DNA of 64,000 nt from Antilocapra americana (GCA_007570785.1 ML664159.1:5489987-5553986), one strand, 5' to 3'. Numbered from the stretch's first letter, positions 1 to 11,805 are shown. Numbers and translations are program-made. The notes: generated by a model not told the origin, from the sequence alone.

Positions 1-339
1 ACATACAAGTTTGTATCAAGGGAGCAGGCAATCTGAACATCAAAGATCAGGTAACAAGTTAAGGATTTTAGCATTTTACCTATGGAAAGATGCAAGCCTC
101 TGGGCTCACTGAATTTATTCCTTTCATATGCACCTCAGCTATCTGAGGCCAATCCTGTTTCCTTGTTCACCTTAAAGAGTGGCAGATGGCTGCTTCTTGC
201 ATTCCCCCCAGCTCCTCAGCAGTCACTCTTGGTGGGGGTGGCAGCATCTGTTGGATTGAAGTTTGGGGAGTCCTCATTCACATTTGGAAGCCAGGAATCG
301 CTGATATCTTTGACATTTGTTGTCTATTGATATGGCAGG

Positions 340-400
340 AAATATTTTCATCTCACACCTAGAATAATGTTTAGCACCTGATAGGTACTCACAAAGTAAT
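340..400 (+). mobile_element. L2 LINE 3' tip (fragment)
   Basis: The segment around cacctagaataatg, followed by a 'gcacctgataggtactca' string, resembles the end of L2 (the 'cctagcacagtgcctggcacatagtaggtgctcaataaa' theme). Only the last ~60 bases are present. Very old and non-coding. A MIR 3' end is an alternative, because the two families share this ending. Confidence 0.45.
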
Positions 401-700
401 TAGTAAGTCAGTGTATGAAAGACCCAGAAAAATCCATGACCCAGAAAGAGAGAGGAAAATATTGCCCCAGAGGCAAGCTGGTAGTGTTCTTTCATGGAAG
501 AATCTCTTCTTAGAGCCCATGTGCTTACCACTATCATCATGCTGTTGCTTGAATCTCAGAGTGTGCCACCTGGGAAAGGCAGAAGTAAAATTATAGCAGA
601 GGATCAAGAATAAAGGTGCACAGAAGTTAGAAATATTTGTGCAAATTCTTTGTCTGATTATATATTTGCCTTTCAGATTATGATTTCTGAAATTTTAAAA
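401..700. other. Unannotated unique sequence
   Basis: No recognised repeat or gene. Two opposed short open frames overlap here (about 60-70 codons each) and neither resembles a known protein. Confidence 0.5.
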
Positions 701-704
701 ATAA

Positions 705-865
705 ATATGTATTAATTCACTTAATCCTCCTAAGAAGCTTATAAGGTAGATACCTCACTTAATCTTCCTTTTATAGATAGAAACTTGGGCATAGAAAGGT
801 TAATATTTTGCCTAAGTTTCCACGGAAAATAGATGGAAGAAATAGGATTTTGTTACTGAACCAAA
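705..865 (-). mobile_element. MIR SINE
   Basis: The plus strand reads as the reverse complement of MIR: 'cacttaatcctcctaagaag', then a degenerate 'ttatagatagaaacttggg', then 'aaaggttaatattttgcctaa'. These match the MIR themes 'atttaatcctcacaaca', 'cagatgaggaaactgagg' and 'gaggttaagtaacttgccc'. Ancient tRNA-derived core SINE with no coding capacity. Confidence 0.65.
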
Positions 866-1270
866 TGTGGGTCTGCTCACCTGTTGTGCAGCAAAGCCAC
901 TTTACTGACACCAGGTTGTGGTAAAGTACAGCACCTATTTCAGGGCCCAACAAGAAGAACAGGGAGCTCATGCTCAGAAGAACTGAACTCTGATAGTTTT
1001 CAGGGAAAAGTTTTTGAAGGCAAGGTTTGAGATGGAGAATGCAGAGTGCATGACTTTCTTCTAATTGACTGTGGGTGAGGTAACAGGTTGGTATTTAGGG
1101 CATTTCAATTATCAACCTTCTGGTTCCAACCAGCCAGGGGTCTGTATAGTCACCATCTTCCACTTGGGGAGGGGTCTTATTTTTCCTGCAGAACAACTCA
1201 AAAAACTGTGTCAGATTGTTATGTATATCCCTTGAGCAAAAACTAGGATTCAGATTTATCTTTGATCTAA
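866..1270. other. Unannotated unique sequence
   Basis: No repeat family recognised and no open frame with a known domain. Confidence 0.5.
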
Positions 1271-1428
1271 GGGAACAACAGAGGATGAGATGGTTAGATG
1301 GCATCACCAATTCAATGGACATGAGTTTGAGCAAACTGCGGGAGATAGTAGAGGACAGAGGAGCCTGACATGCCACAATCCATGGGGTCACAAAGAGTAG
1401 AACACAGCTGAGCGATTGAACAACAACA
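1271..1428 (+). mobile_element. BovB (RTE) LINE, 3' tip only
   Basis: Contains the BovB 3' end: 'gaggatgagatggtt', 'ggcatcaccaattcaatgga', 'gagtttgagcaaact', then 'catggggtcacaaagag' and the tail 'gagcgattgaacaacaac'. About 158 bases remain, a severe 5' truncation as is usual for LINE insertions. The antisense open frame here is not a gene. Confidence 0.85.
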
Positions 1429-1754
1429 TTTGTTTCTTGACTGCTTTTCCTTTGTTTTTGCATTCTCTCACTTCCCTACTTAGTAACTGCTTGAGTCTGC
1501 TCTTTGGAACTCAGAGAAGGCCTAAGAGACTAAATCCTTTTTCTAGAATCAAGAACAGGGGGGTACACAGGGGCTTTTATATCCTAGGAGAGCTCTGCAG
1601 GGTCCTGCTCTGTTTCAATCCTTCCTCTTTGATACTCTTCAATTCTGAGAACAGAGGGAAGGACAAGAAAGAGAATAATCAAAAACTTGGCAAGGATAAC
1701 TTGGTTTTAGGGGGACTCGATTTCAATTTGAACCAGCAGTTTTTGTCAATACTT
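1429..1754. other. Unannotated unique sequence
   Basis: No repeat recognised. A 190-codon plus frame runs through here but its last third is translated SINE, so it is not called as a gene. Confidence 0.5.
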
Positions 1755-1978
1755 GGGCTTCCCAGGTGGCTCAGATGGTTAGAAAAAAAAAAAAATCCAC
1801 CTGCAATGTGGGAGACCCCAGTTCAATCCCTGGGTCAGGAAGTTCCCCTGGAGAAGGAAATGGCAATCCACTCCAGTATTCTTGCCCGGAGAATTTCATG
1901 TACAGAGGAGCCTGGCAGTCTACAGTTCATGGGATTACAAAGAGTCAGACACGACCAAGTGAGTAACACTTTCACTTT
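1755..1978 (+). mobile_element. Bov-tA SINE
   Basis: tRNA-like head starts 'gggcttcccaggtggctcag' and is followed by the Bov-A body ('ctggagaaggaaatggca', 'ccactccagtattcttgcc', 'gagtcagacacgacc'). The head is disrupted by a run of 13 A at 1783-1795, where the consensus has only 'aaag'. Non-coding; mobilised in trans by BovB. Confidence 0.95.
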
Positions 1979-2089
1979 TCTTTCATAACTCTTACAGTTA
2001 TACTATATCAACGTAACCTTCTAAAGATAATACATATGTGTTAGCATTTAAAATGTTTTATTATTTTTCATATATAATTCTATCTTCCC

Positions 2090-2168
2090 TGCCAAGCTGA
2101 AAAATCTTAAAAGGGGGCACTATTTCTTATTTATCATCTCTACTTACCCAGTGCTTAGCATAATGTTA
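2090..2168 (+). mobile_element. L2 LINE 3' end (fragment)
   Basis: The text 'ggcactatttcttatttatc' followed by 'cccagtgcttagcataatg' parallels the L2 terminus. It runs directly into the tetranucleotide repeat at 2169, which probably grew from the L2 tail 'gaatgaatga'. Confidence 0.5.
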
Positions 2169-2225
2169 TTGGATGGATGGAAGGATGGATAGATAGATGG
2201 GTGAATGAACAGATGGATGAATGGA
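2169..2225 (+). repeat. Imperfect (GGAT/GATA)n microsatellite
   Basis: A run of ggat, ggaa, gata and gaat tetramers, about 57 bases, interrupted. Likely grown from the end of the adjacent L2. Confidence 0.85.
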
Positions 2226-4195
2226 AAAGGCTACAAGTTCCAGGGTGGCTGCTGGAAACCTGGAAATGAATTAATCAGCTTTGATTTTTTTTCCTCAACT
2301 TAAATCTGTCAGGTAAGCCTGAGGATTTGTAATTGAAAAAAAATGTGTAGGTGATCAGATAAGGGAAACTGAATGATAACGACATTTGTCTCCTGGTACT
2401 TTTGGCCACAGAATGTCTATTCCCCCAACCATCCTGCTTCCTTCCCCAGAAGATAAAGAGCAGCAACAGCAGGGGAAGCAAAAGGTTTCAGGATTGTGTC
2501 CTTTTCCTCTCTGTGGGAGTTTGGAAGGATGAGCCAGCTTAGCTCCAAGACTGGACCCCAATTTCCATATGTAATCAGGATCTGATAATAAAAGTAAATT
2601 TTACAAACTATGCCTTGAATTGAAAGAATGTAAAAGGAATGCAAATTGCATGTGGCTGCCTGACCAACCTAGTGAGTCCTCTAATCCAATTCTTCCTTCC
2701 TGCCTCAGTCTCAATTTATAAAATGCTGTTTTCAGCGGGCATTCATTAACATTTCAATCTAAGTTCTTGCAAATAGATAGCATCTCAGCAGAGCCCCTGA
2801 GGATGCTGTCAAACTCAGCTTTCTGCTCACCAGGACAGACGGTTCCCACTGGCTGGCCTCAGCTCCTGCCTGTCTCTGCTCTTTGATTGAGAGAACAAGA
2901 ACTGTTCCTGTTTTCACCTTGGTCCTGAGGCTGGTCCAAGGCCCTCAACTGCAGACCCCGGGGATTCTCCCCGCCGCTGGAATGATGAGACCCTTCTATC
3001 ACAAATTCCAAATATCCTTTTTAAAAAACTTCAGTAACTCTTCTCAAAATAAACAGAGCAGCGCTGGCATTTAGGAAAGTTATCCGGCAGCAGCTAACTT
3101 TAGAAAGGTGGTTATTTATCCTCATTAGAGTTGCCGCCCACACATCAGCAGAGAGGACCATCTCTCCACACCTGGGGGATCTAAGCCCGCATGTGCTGTT
3201 TCTAAGTCACCAGTTCCTGAATGCCAGTCCAAGGGCAAAGGCCACTCAGCTCCATCAGAACCATAGACGAAGCTCTTCTAAAATACAGATACCTGAGCCA
3301 GCCTCTGGAGATGCTGCTTTATTAGGTTAGAGGTGAAATCCAGGAGGCCATCTGCATTTTAAAGCACTATTCTGGTGAAGCTGCCACACAACCCAATTAA
3401 AGGACTGCTTGCAAGATTTTTGAGGCATGTGTCATCTTAAAAAATAGCTGACTTTTTAAAATGAAAGTATCTTTATTATGAAATGTGTTACACCCCCATG
3501 TTAACACTTCAAAAATCCAGAAAACGTAAATAAGCCACTAAATATCACTCAAAAAATATTATTACCCAGAGGCAATTGCTATAAAGGTTTTGGAGAACAT
3601 TTTTTCCAAATACCTTGACATGCAAATATGTATAATTTTAAATAAGTGTTGTTTTTCTTGGATGCATTCTACACATGTGTAACAGTTATTCTATTAACCA
3701 GAATTATGTATTCTAACACCAGGCTTTGGTAAAACTTTTCTTAGAAGAATTAGAAACAATGTAGGCACCTGCATGAGACTTCAGACCAAAGAGTGTACAC
3801 TATGAAAAACTGTTAGATGGTAAATATTTACTAGTATTCTCTCTTGTTCCATGTCAGCATTTTTCAAATAAGTACTAGTCAAAGTATCAGTAAGTGAACC
3901 AGAAACCTTCAAATATTTATTTAAGAGTCTTAGAGCAGAGGAAAGAGGAAATAAATGTTAGTGCCGATGAAGGAGGTTTTGTTGCCACATAAAATAATAG
4001 TACTTCAAATTTGAATTCCAGATAAAGAAATACTTCTTTTGGTGTAAGAATACTGCAATTTGTTTATCTGAGATTCAAGTTTAACTAGGTATCCTATATT
4101 TGGATTGGCTAAATCTGGTAACCTCCCACTTCCTGTCCTCAGAATCCCTACCACATGCCCCTTCCCCTCAGTAGCCCCGAGTCTCCCCTCTCTGT
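2226..4195. other. Unannotated sequence, about 2 kb
   Basis: Mostly unique. 2840-3250 is moderately GC-rich, and 3430-4080 is AT-rich. Short open frames only (up to about 75 codons). No family or gene recognised. Confidence 0.45.
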
Positions 4196-4400
4196 GATGG
4201 CATCAGTCCCTTTCCAATCACCGAATCTTTGCACAAACTGTTTCTCTCTGGGCATGCCATGTGCCCTCCTGTACCTGGAGGCTCCCTATGCATCCTTCGG
4301 GACCCAGGTCCCTAGTTTATGTCTCTATGAAATCTTCCTTGCTCCCCAGGCAGTTTGTGGTTCCCTCCAGTTTGTCCACTTAACACTTTGTACCAAACCT
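4196..4400 (+). mobile_element. L2 LINE fragment (3' region)
   Basis: Matches L2 in order: 'ctttgcacaaactgtttc', 'catccttcgggacccagg', 'ccttgctccccaggcagttt', 'cacttaacactttgtacc'. In the L2 consensus these read 'ctttgcacatgctgttcc', 'catccttcaagacccag', 'cctgactccccaggcag' and 'cactttgtac'. The 84-codon open frame over it is an L2 remnant, not a cellular gene. Confidence 0.7.
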
Positions 4401-4669
4401 CCCTCATAACAAAGTCATGGCCAGTAGTTCCTGTGATAGTGGATACACACGCTACTAATTGAACAGAGAAGAAACAAGATGAGGCTGGGGCTTGTGCTCA
4501 CTTAAACAGCAAAAACGGTGTCTACAACCTCCTCTGCTCTTCCAGAATGCATCATCTGGCCTGACTTTGTGTTTTGTTTTTTTTTTTAATGGAAGGAACA
4601 AACTAATAGTTACTGCATATTAGGCTCAAAGACTTGCTCTGGACCAAACAAAAAGTCCAGGCTCTGTCA

Positions 4670-4860
4670 CTTTTGTTTGTGTGCCCTGGAGAAAGATTCT
4701 CCCCTTGTATGAGCCCCAGTCTCTTTATCTACAGAACAAGGATGATAATAGAAATGCCCTTATAGGACTGTTGTCAAAATGAAAAGAGACAGTATTTTAG
4801 ATCACTTAGAAATATTCCTAGCACATAGCATATGTTCAATGAAAGTTAGCCATTAATATC
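4670..4860 (+). mobile_element. MIR SINE
   Basis: Series of MIR themes: 'gccccagtctctttatctac', 'ggatgataatagaaatgcc', 'ggactgttgtcaaaatgaa', 'cctagcacatagcatatgt'. Old and diverged. Confidence 0.75.
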
Positions 4861-7060
4861 AATCCATTGGAAAAGATGGACAAACTGAATGTACCAGGAT
4901 AGGTGCCTAAATGGAATCACTTGGCTAGACTTTGGAGATGACAAACAATGAATCAAAAGAGATGACACGAGAGAGACCTCCATGAAAAAACACCCCTCTC
5001 TAACTAGCAGGCTGCCCTCTTTACAGGGTACCTCCCCCAACCCAGCCTGCCTAGAGGACTAATCTGATTTAAGCCCCCACTCCCTAGAAGTCTACTGCTC
5101 CAGCCCAAACTATCCCAGACTCTGGGAGAGGATAGGGATCTAGAGGAAGCTGCTTCCATCACCAACAAGCTGTGTGAGGCTGGAAAAGCAGAGCAATCTC
5201 TTTGGGCTTCCAGAGCCTCATCTGTGATGCTCTTCCAGTGACAGTGGAGTGAGAAGTCCCTAAGGGATCTCTCTCAGCAGATCAGGTGAATAATCCAGGC
5301 AAAGCAGATAGCTGGGGCTCTCCTGGACAGATGGCCCCTCCTTTTCCCCCGCCTCCCTGCCTGGATGAAGAGATCTGAAAGGGAAGAACAGAGACACGTT
5401 TGGAAAGGCTGAGCCATTCTCAGCAAGAGTCAGAATGGAAAAAGCAGGGGGCGGTGTTGTGGAGTATTTGCATAGATAGTGTCTCAAGGCATCTGTTTCC
5501 AGGATGTTTGTCTCTGAAATAAGGGAAGGCAAAAGCCAAAGGGCTCCATCCAGGGTTCCTGAGTCCACTAGACACATCTGACTCTGTCCCGACTGCCTCT
5601 GTGGCCATCTCTCCTGTCAGCCCCCTCCCCCACCCCTGACCAGCAAAGTAAACTCCAATATTGCTCACAAATTCACTCTGAAGGTGCTCAAGGAATGCCC
5701 TCTACTGACCCCTAGCTGCTTCCTCTGTGAGGAAAGGCACACTGACACTTTTCCAGAAGCCTGGGCTGCAGCTGCCTCCATCTCTTCAGTCAGAGTATGG
5801 CTTAGACATTAATTCATGAGTGGCCTGGGTTTACAGGGCTGAAGAAATGGCAACTTTGTAAAAAGAAAAAAAAAAAAAAAGGAAAGTGGCCAAACAAAAG
5901 CTGGAGGCAGGCTTTAATGGCTGCAAAATAAATTAAAAAGAGAAAATCACCAAGTAATTTTCCCCAGGTGTGTTTGCTTTGTCTTTGAACATTTTTTTTC
6001 TCGTGTTATGTCATTGGGTTAATTGCCTTCTGACACTGAATGACAGTAAGACATGTTCAGCTGCTAAGATAAAGCAAAGTTAATTGAAGGAAGTTAGTAA
6101 TGAAAATATTGGACTGAGTCCATTCCAGGTAGAATATGACATTTGAAATTATAGCCAAAGTGACTCCTACAGTCACACATAATGTTTCCAAGAGCTTGGC
6201 TTCCAAGAAACCAGCCATTGGAGTTCTGTGTCCATCGCAAATGAATGGCGTGGGAATCTATAAACCATAAATCCTGAACATCACTGGAGGATAGAAAGCT
6301 GTGGTGCTCATCTCTAGAAAATTCATCAGCAATGTCTTCAGCATAGAGGGAAGCCAATTGTTTCTATATTTAACCATAATTTTATTTCTGAATATAAACT
6401 CAGATGGCTGAGTGCATTCATTTCTGAAATATGTTTAACCCAAATACACAAATTGTTCAGTCTGTTCAGTCCTTCGGTAATGGAAACAGTGCCTGATAAA
6501 GCACAAAGCTTGGATGTTCACTTAATTGGCTGTTGTGGTGTTAGCTCTGTAGAGATGAAAAATGGGGATGGTGTCAGGTCTTCAACCCTGCGTCTGCTAA
6601 AGAGAATCAGAGCCTAATTCTTTTAAAATACTAAAAATCTCCCAGTTTCTGAAGGGCTCTTTGGCCACCATCTGTCATAAATTCAAAGGGAAAATACTAC
6701 GATCACACTGTCAGTGACAAAGCAAATGGGATTTAATTAGTCACTGGTTGGAGCATGGTCTGCTGGTGGTGAGAATCGCCTGTCTGCAGAAGCACCTGGG
6801 GTATGAGTGGTCTGCACTGCTGACCCAGTGTGACTCTGACCAATCCTTGGACTACTGACCTTCTGTCCTCCACCTGTCCTCAAAACAAAGGGACAGGTGT
6901 CCATGGCTCTCTCACTGAGGGATTCAGGGTGGGAGGAGGTCTAAATGAACAGTTCAGGGGTGTTCTTTCATTATTTGATGAGTGTTAATTCTTCCTTAAT
7001 GTCAAAGCCAACTACAGAGTAAGCAGAGAGTCCTGCATGAGTCACTTCAGGACATTGTTT
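4861..7060. other. Unannotated sequence, about 2.2 kb
   Basis: No gene recognised. A possible MIR scrap lies near 5165-5225 ('caagctgtgtgaggctgg', 'cctcatctgtgatg'). A poly-A run sits at about 5867-5880. Two overlapping minus frames at 5260-5668 have no recognisable domains. Confidence 0.4.
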
Positions 7061-7560
7061 AAAGTTTTTCAGCATCAAAAGGATCCACTGACTTGCTCTG
7101 ATAAAAATTTGCATGAGTCTAAAGTTTTCGGTTCCATGATCAGAGTCAAGTTTAAAAGGGTGAAAGATTTAAAGGAGGGTGAGTGTGAGCTAAAGAAAAA
7201 AAAAAAAAAAAAAAGGAAGTTGCATCAATGGCAAGGTCTAGGAAAACAAAAAAGTGCTCTATCCCGGGGCTAGCTAAGGAGATAAGTGTTCTCAGTCCTA
7301 GAGCTGCAGGAGTTCAGAATGGTTACCAGAACCCAAAGATGGTGGACATATTGAAAGGGCTGCCTTGGCAGGAGACGTCCTTTGGTGTAGAGATATGTGG
7401 CCAACCAGGAGTGACCCTGAGACGAACCCACCCCTCTCCTCATCCTCCACACTCCTGCCGGTGCTCTCCACTGGCCAAACCCAGCCAGCAGTCAGAGGGC
7501 AGGGAGGCCTACTGATACATCTCCTGTAAGCAGTTAGAGAAGAGTGAGAAGTAGATCCAA
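7061..7560 (+). repeat. Unresolved old interspersed repeat, copy 1
   Basis: Two blocks recur elsewhere in the window in the same order and strand. Block a ('ggttccatgatcagagtc', 'aagggtgaaag') at 7128-7170 recurs at 10665-10705. Block b ('ccactggccaaaccc', 'gagggcagggagg') at 7454-7560 recurs at 12960-13120. In this copy the blocks are about 320 bases apart, with an 18-base A run at about 7197-7214 between them. The family is not identified; an LTR or LINE 3' region is possible. Confidence 0.5.
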
Positions 7561-8316
7561 AGGAGCAAGTGGGTGACTTGTAGCACCGTAGTTCAACAGA
7601 GGTATATAACTATCCTCTTTCCCTGGGTGAGGTCCACAGTCAGGCAGCCGGGATTCAAACTCAGCAGCTGGGAGAACTTAAAGGTCTCTCTGCCCCACCG
7701 AGTAAATGGACAAACTCTGAATGAGATAAAAGACAGACATAAATTCACTAAAGCTCAGAATGCCTGGTGGATGGAACAGAAAGATAAGCAGGTTCTGCAG
7801 GTTCTGAGAAATGACCAGATGGACCGAATGGCAGGCACAGAGAATGAGAAAGGATATAAAAGAGAGGGCCAAGGGCACAGGAAGACTGACTACCAACTCC
7901 TGGCCCCGGAGAGCTCCCCTTCCCTTCAACAATCATGTAAGCCTAGGTCCCAAGACTGGACAATAGTCAGAGTTCACCATTAGACCCATGGTAGGTCCCT
8001 TGAGACGAAATTTTAGATTTTTAAGCCAGCATAGGTCTGATTTCTCAAAGTCACCAGTATATAGAAAGTATACCAGAAGTTAAATGTAAAAAGGTAAACT
8101 GCTCTGATCCTAAGCTGTAAAGGAACATTAATGAGTATCTTTGTAGTCCAGTCAGTGTCTGCTGTGAAAATCCCTGACATTCAGTTGTCCTGGGCAAAAA
8201 CCAAACATAACACAACACCAGATCCAGAAGTCCAGTTAGACTTCATGGCAGAGTGGAAACAACCCTAGGCTCAGTTTTAATTCACCTGGAATTCAAGAAC
8301 CTGAGTTGATATCTTG
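7561..8316. other. Unannotated sequence
   Basis: Holds a 136-codon plus frame at 7573-7983 opposed by minus frames. It has no recognised domain and no flanking splice or promoter evidence, so it is not called as a gene. Confidence 0.4.
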
Positions 8317-9461
8317 ATAGTTCAGTTCAGTTGCTCAGTGATGTCCAACTCTTTGTGACCCCATGGACTGGAGCACGCCTGGCCTCCCTGTCCATCACCA
8401 ACTCCCAGAGTTTACTCAGACTCATGTCCATTGAGTCAGTGATGCCATCCAACCATCTCATCCTCTGTCATCCCCTTCTCCTCCTGCCACCTTCAATGTT
8501 TCCCAGCATCAGTGTCTTTTTAAATGAATCAGCTCTTCTCATTAGGTGGCCAAATTATTGGAGTTTCAGCTCCAGCATCAGTCCTTCCAATGAACACTCA
8601 GGACTGATTTCCTTTAGGATGGACCTGTTGGATCTCCTTGCAGTCCAAGGGACTCTCAAGAGTCTTCTCCAACACCACAGTTTCAAAACCATCAATCTTT
8701 CAGTGTTCAGCTTTCTTAATAGTCCAACTCTCACATCCATACATGACTACTGGAAAAACCATAGCCTTGACTAGAAGGATCTCTTTTGGCAAAGTAATGT
8801 CTCTGCTTTTTAATATGCTGTCTAGGTTGGTTATAAATTTCTTCCAAGAAACAAGCATCTTTTAATTTCATGGCTGCAGTCACCATCTGCAGTGATTTGG
8901 GAGCCCAAAAAAGTAAAGTCAGCCACTGTTTCCACTGTTTCTCTATCTATTTGCCATGAAGTGATGGGACCAGATGCTATGATCTTTGTTTTCTGAATGT
9001 TGAGCTTTAAGCCAACTTTTTCACTCTCCTCTTTCACTTTCATCAAGAGGCTCTTTAGTTCTTCTTCATTTTCTGCCATGAAAGTGGTGTCATCTGCATA
9101 TCTGAGGTTATTGATATTTCTCCCAGCAATATTGATTCCAGCTTGTGCTTCCTCCAGCCCAGCATTTCTCATGATGTACTCTGCATATCAGTTAAATAAA
9201 CAGGGTGACAATATACAGCCTTGATGTGCTCCTTTTCCTATTTGGAACCAGTCTGTTGTTCCATGTCCAGTTCTAGCTGTTGCTTCCTGACCTGCATGCA
9301 GATTTCTCAAGAGACAGGTCAGGTGGTCTGGTATTCCCATCTCTTTCAGAATTGTCCACAGTTTATTGTGATCCACACAGTCAAAGGCTTTGGCATAGTC
9401 CATAAAGCAGAAATAGGTGTTTTTCTGGAACATCTGGAGATGTTTTTCTCTCTCAGTTCCA
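8317..9461 (-). mobile_element. BovB (RTE) LINE, 5'-truncated, minus strand
   Basis: About 1.15 kb of BovB reading leftward. The 3' tip at 8317-8480 carries 'agttcagttcagttgctcag'. It covers the C-terminal part of the reverse transcriptase and the 3' region, and the endonuclease and N-terminal RT are missing. A 9-base direct repeat gatatcttg at 8308-8316 and 9462-9470 fits a target-site duplication. The last ~28 bases at the truncated end are less clear. Confidence 0.9.
8831..9433 (-). pseudogene. BovB reverse transcriptase relic (broken)
   Basis: Two open stretches of one frame encode RT palm motifs. The first (9188-9433) has FMDYAKAFDCVDH and the second (8831-9172) has the catalytic YADD at 9089-9100. 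An in-frame TGA at 9188-9190 separates them just after 'CLFN', where relatives have a sense codon. A one-base loss near 8850, after 'FLGRN', shifts the frame, and the BovB C-terminal reading resumes in another frame at 8555-8740. Not functional. Confidence 0.9.
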
Positions 9462-9470
9462 GATATCTTG

Positions 9471-10019
9471 GTCAGTTACCAACTTGCTTCCTCTGTCAAT
9501 TGTTTCCTGCTCGACAAAATGGAGAAAATATTATCAGCCCAGTGCATACCAAATAGACTTACTATGGAAATCAAATGCATAAAGTGTAGATGCAAACTGT
9601 GAAATATGTAACTTGACCATTTCCATTTCCTGTCTTTCTCAATACCTATAGTCCCACAACCTAGCACAAGGTTGAAAGAGAAAAATTCACCCAAAATGTA
9701 AATATAACTGTGACTCATTTTCTTGGAAATTTTCCTGATACATCTGAGTGAAATGCAATAATAAACTAATATCTTTGTCTTTTCTCTGCCTTGGGCTTTT
9801 CCCTATCTCCAGGATCATAATGAAGTACTAGATAGCCTGAGAATTCCTTGGTGGCGATTGTAGCATCTTCTTTTGAGTCGACAGTGTCTGAATAACAGAG
9901 AAAACTTGGTTTTCTCATCACTGAGATGAACAGGGCTCCCATCTCCTTCTATCTGCTATCCCGAATGCCATGAATTAGCCACAAGTGAGTCACAGCATGA
10001 TGCAATTGCAACAGTGAGA
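9471..10019. other. Unannotated sequence
   Basis: No repeat or gene recognised. Confidence 0.5.
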
Positions 10020-10200
10020 TAGCTCATCTAACCAGCATCACTGAGTGCTTTCTCTGTGCTAGGAACTGTGCCAGGGCTAAGATAAGTGAAAGCAGATGAC
10101 ACAGTGCCCTGCCCAGGAAGCTCACTCATGGCCTAGTGAGTAAGCTATTGAAGTAAACTAGCAGTCCAGTCTGTGACATAGGTAAAAACAACCATATGAA
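10020..10200 (-). mobile_element. L2 LINE fragment
   Basis: Reverse complement of the L2 3' end: 'actgagtgctttctctgtgc', 'aggaactgtgccagggct', 'cagtgccctgcccaggaagc'. These match the L2 antisense themes 'gagtgcctactatgtgcc' and 'cctgccctcaaggagctc'. Confidence 0.6.
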
Positions 10201-10589
10201 TAGATCTCCATTGGAGTTGGTTTATCACTTAAAAATAATTTAAAGGAAAATTTCAGACCTTGTTAGTGCATTTTACTTACATGTTATTGATATTCCAGGT
10301 GTTTCTCATGTTCCGAGTATTTGGCCAGACATGGTTCAGATCCAGATCATCAGAGTTTTTACATTAAAACGTCCCATAGTATTATTTGAACATGGTATTG
10401 ACACAACCCAAAGAAATTAATTTCCCATAGATGATGAACAATAAACTCAAATGGATAAAAAGACCAGGTTGTGAAATAAGAAAAAACTACCACTTGGCCC
10501 AGGACATTTCTAATGACATTTGATGACAGAGCCACTGATTTAATTAAAATAGTGTTTTCTTCTATCAGAGAAAAACAATCAAGGGACAT

Positions 10590-10710
10590 TAGGTGAACAA
10601 AACATGTCCCTAATAGGAAGGCCCATGTTGGTGAAGTCAAAATGTAGATGAGGCTAAAACCTTTAGTTCCACAGTCAGAGACAAGATTTAAAAGGGTGAA
10701 TAATAGAAGA
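10590..10710 (+). repeat. Unresolved old repeat, block a of copy 2
   Basis: Shares 'agttccacagtcagagacaa' and 'gatttaaaagggtgaa' with 7128-7170. It probably belongs to the same disrupted copy as 12790-13130. Confidence 0.4.
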
Positions 10711-11305
10711 AGCATAGGCTGGGAAACAATGAACATATACCTTCGGGACACACAATCACTTTGACAGAGTTTTTAATCAGATATGTTACTAATCTGCTAA
10801 ATTCAATTTCACAGTGACACGCTCAGGCATTAAAATGCTGGCAAAAATGAATTAAAGTCCCAGTAATTCACTGATGGGTTTGAACTGGTTTTGAACTCCT
10901 GAATGAACTCAGAACTGGAAAGTAATTGAGGCTTAGATCATAAGCTTTCAGAACTAGAAGAAAATTTAGGATCTTTCTGACCAATCCCATCACCTCTAAG
11001 ATAAGGAAACTAAGTATCTGAGGGGTTGAAGGACTTAGTCATGGTAGTGACAGGTCTAGAAAATGGAGTTACACCTAAGGGTAAGAAAAAAAGCTTGATA
11101 AGTCAGGAAATGACAGGCAACGCGATAATGCAATCATATGGGTAGGAAAAAAAATAATTATGTTACAGTTTGAGGAAGCAGAGTTAATCAAACTGATGAA
11201 TAAAAGTTAAGGTTTATTTTAATAACTAATAAGAATTCTTTAATTGACAATCCTTTAAAGGACAGCCATTCTTGTCAGTCCTGATCATATGAAGAAATTA
11301 TCTTC
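10711..11305. other. Unannotated sequence with MIR-like scrap
   Basis: Around 10940-11060 there is a MIR-like antisense string ('cctctaagataaggaaacta', 'gggttgaaggacttagtca'). The rest is unassigned. Confidence 0.4.
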
Positions 11306-11583
11306 AGGAACTTCCTTGGTAGCCCAGTGGTTAACAATCCACCTGCCAATGCAGGGGACACAGGTTCAATTCCTGGTCCAGGAAGATCCCACATGCTGCA
11401 GAGCAACTAAGCCTGTTCTGGAGCCCATGAGCCACAACTACTGAACCCACACATCTTATAGCCCCCACTCTGCAACAGGAGAAATAACCACAATGAGAAG
11501 CCCCTGCACCACAACTAGAGAAAGCCTGTGCACAGCAACAAAGATTCAGCACAGCCAAAATTAATTAATTAATTGATTTAAAA
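11306..11583 (+). mobile_element. CHR-2-type SINE (long form)
   Basis: Starts 'aggaacttccttggtagccc' with the tRNA-like 'agtggttaacaatccacc'. It continues into the long CHR body ('gagccacaactactgaaccc', 'caatgagaagcccctgcacc', 'cacagcaacaaag') and an 'attaattaatt' tail. CHR SINEs are limited to the whale-hippo-ruminant clade. Confidence 0.9.
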
Positions 11584-11588
11584 TATTA

Positions 11589-11768
11589 TGGTTGACACTA
11601 GTGATAAAGAATCCGCTTGCCAGTGCAAGAGACACAGCTTCAATCCTTGGGTCTGGAAGATCCCCTGGAGAAAGAAAAAGCAACCCACTCCAGTACTGGG
11701 AAATCCCATGGACAGGGAAGCCTGTCAGGCTGCAGTCCACGGGGTTGCAAAGGGCTGGACATGGCTAA
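11589..11768 (+). mobile_element. Bov-tA SINE, head slightly truncated
   Basis: 'cactagtgataaagaatccg' begins within the tRNA head, then the Bov-A body ('gatcccctggagaaag', 'acccactccagtactgg', 'gggttgcaaag'). It lies directly after the tail of the CHR SINE, probably because that A/T-rich tail served as a target. Confidence 0.9.
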
Positions 11769-11805
11769 GCACGCACACATGCATGCATACACACACACAC
11801 ATCTT
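11769..11805 (+). repeat. Short (CA)n-rich tail
   Basis: Degenerate 'cgcacacatgcatgcatac' followed by about six CA units at the 3' end of the preceding SINE. Confidence 0.8.

Noticed and set aside
1755..1830. Possible tRNA gene in SINE heads
   Set aside because: The tRNA-like head of Bov-tA keeps box-like motifs but has no intact cloverleaf or anticodon arm and continues into the SINE body.
1416..1988. 190-codon plus-strand frame
   Set aside because: The C-terminal third is translated Bov-tA ('GLPRWLRWLEKKKNPP', 'SILARRISCTEEPGSLQ'), and the rest has no recognisable domain.
7573..7983. 136-codon plus-strand frame, hydrophilic C-terminal half
   Set aside because: No recognisable domain and two opposed frames on the other strand; insufficient to call a gene.
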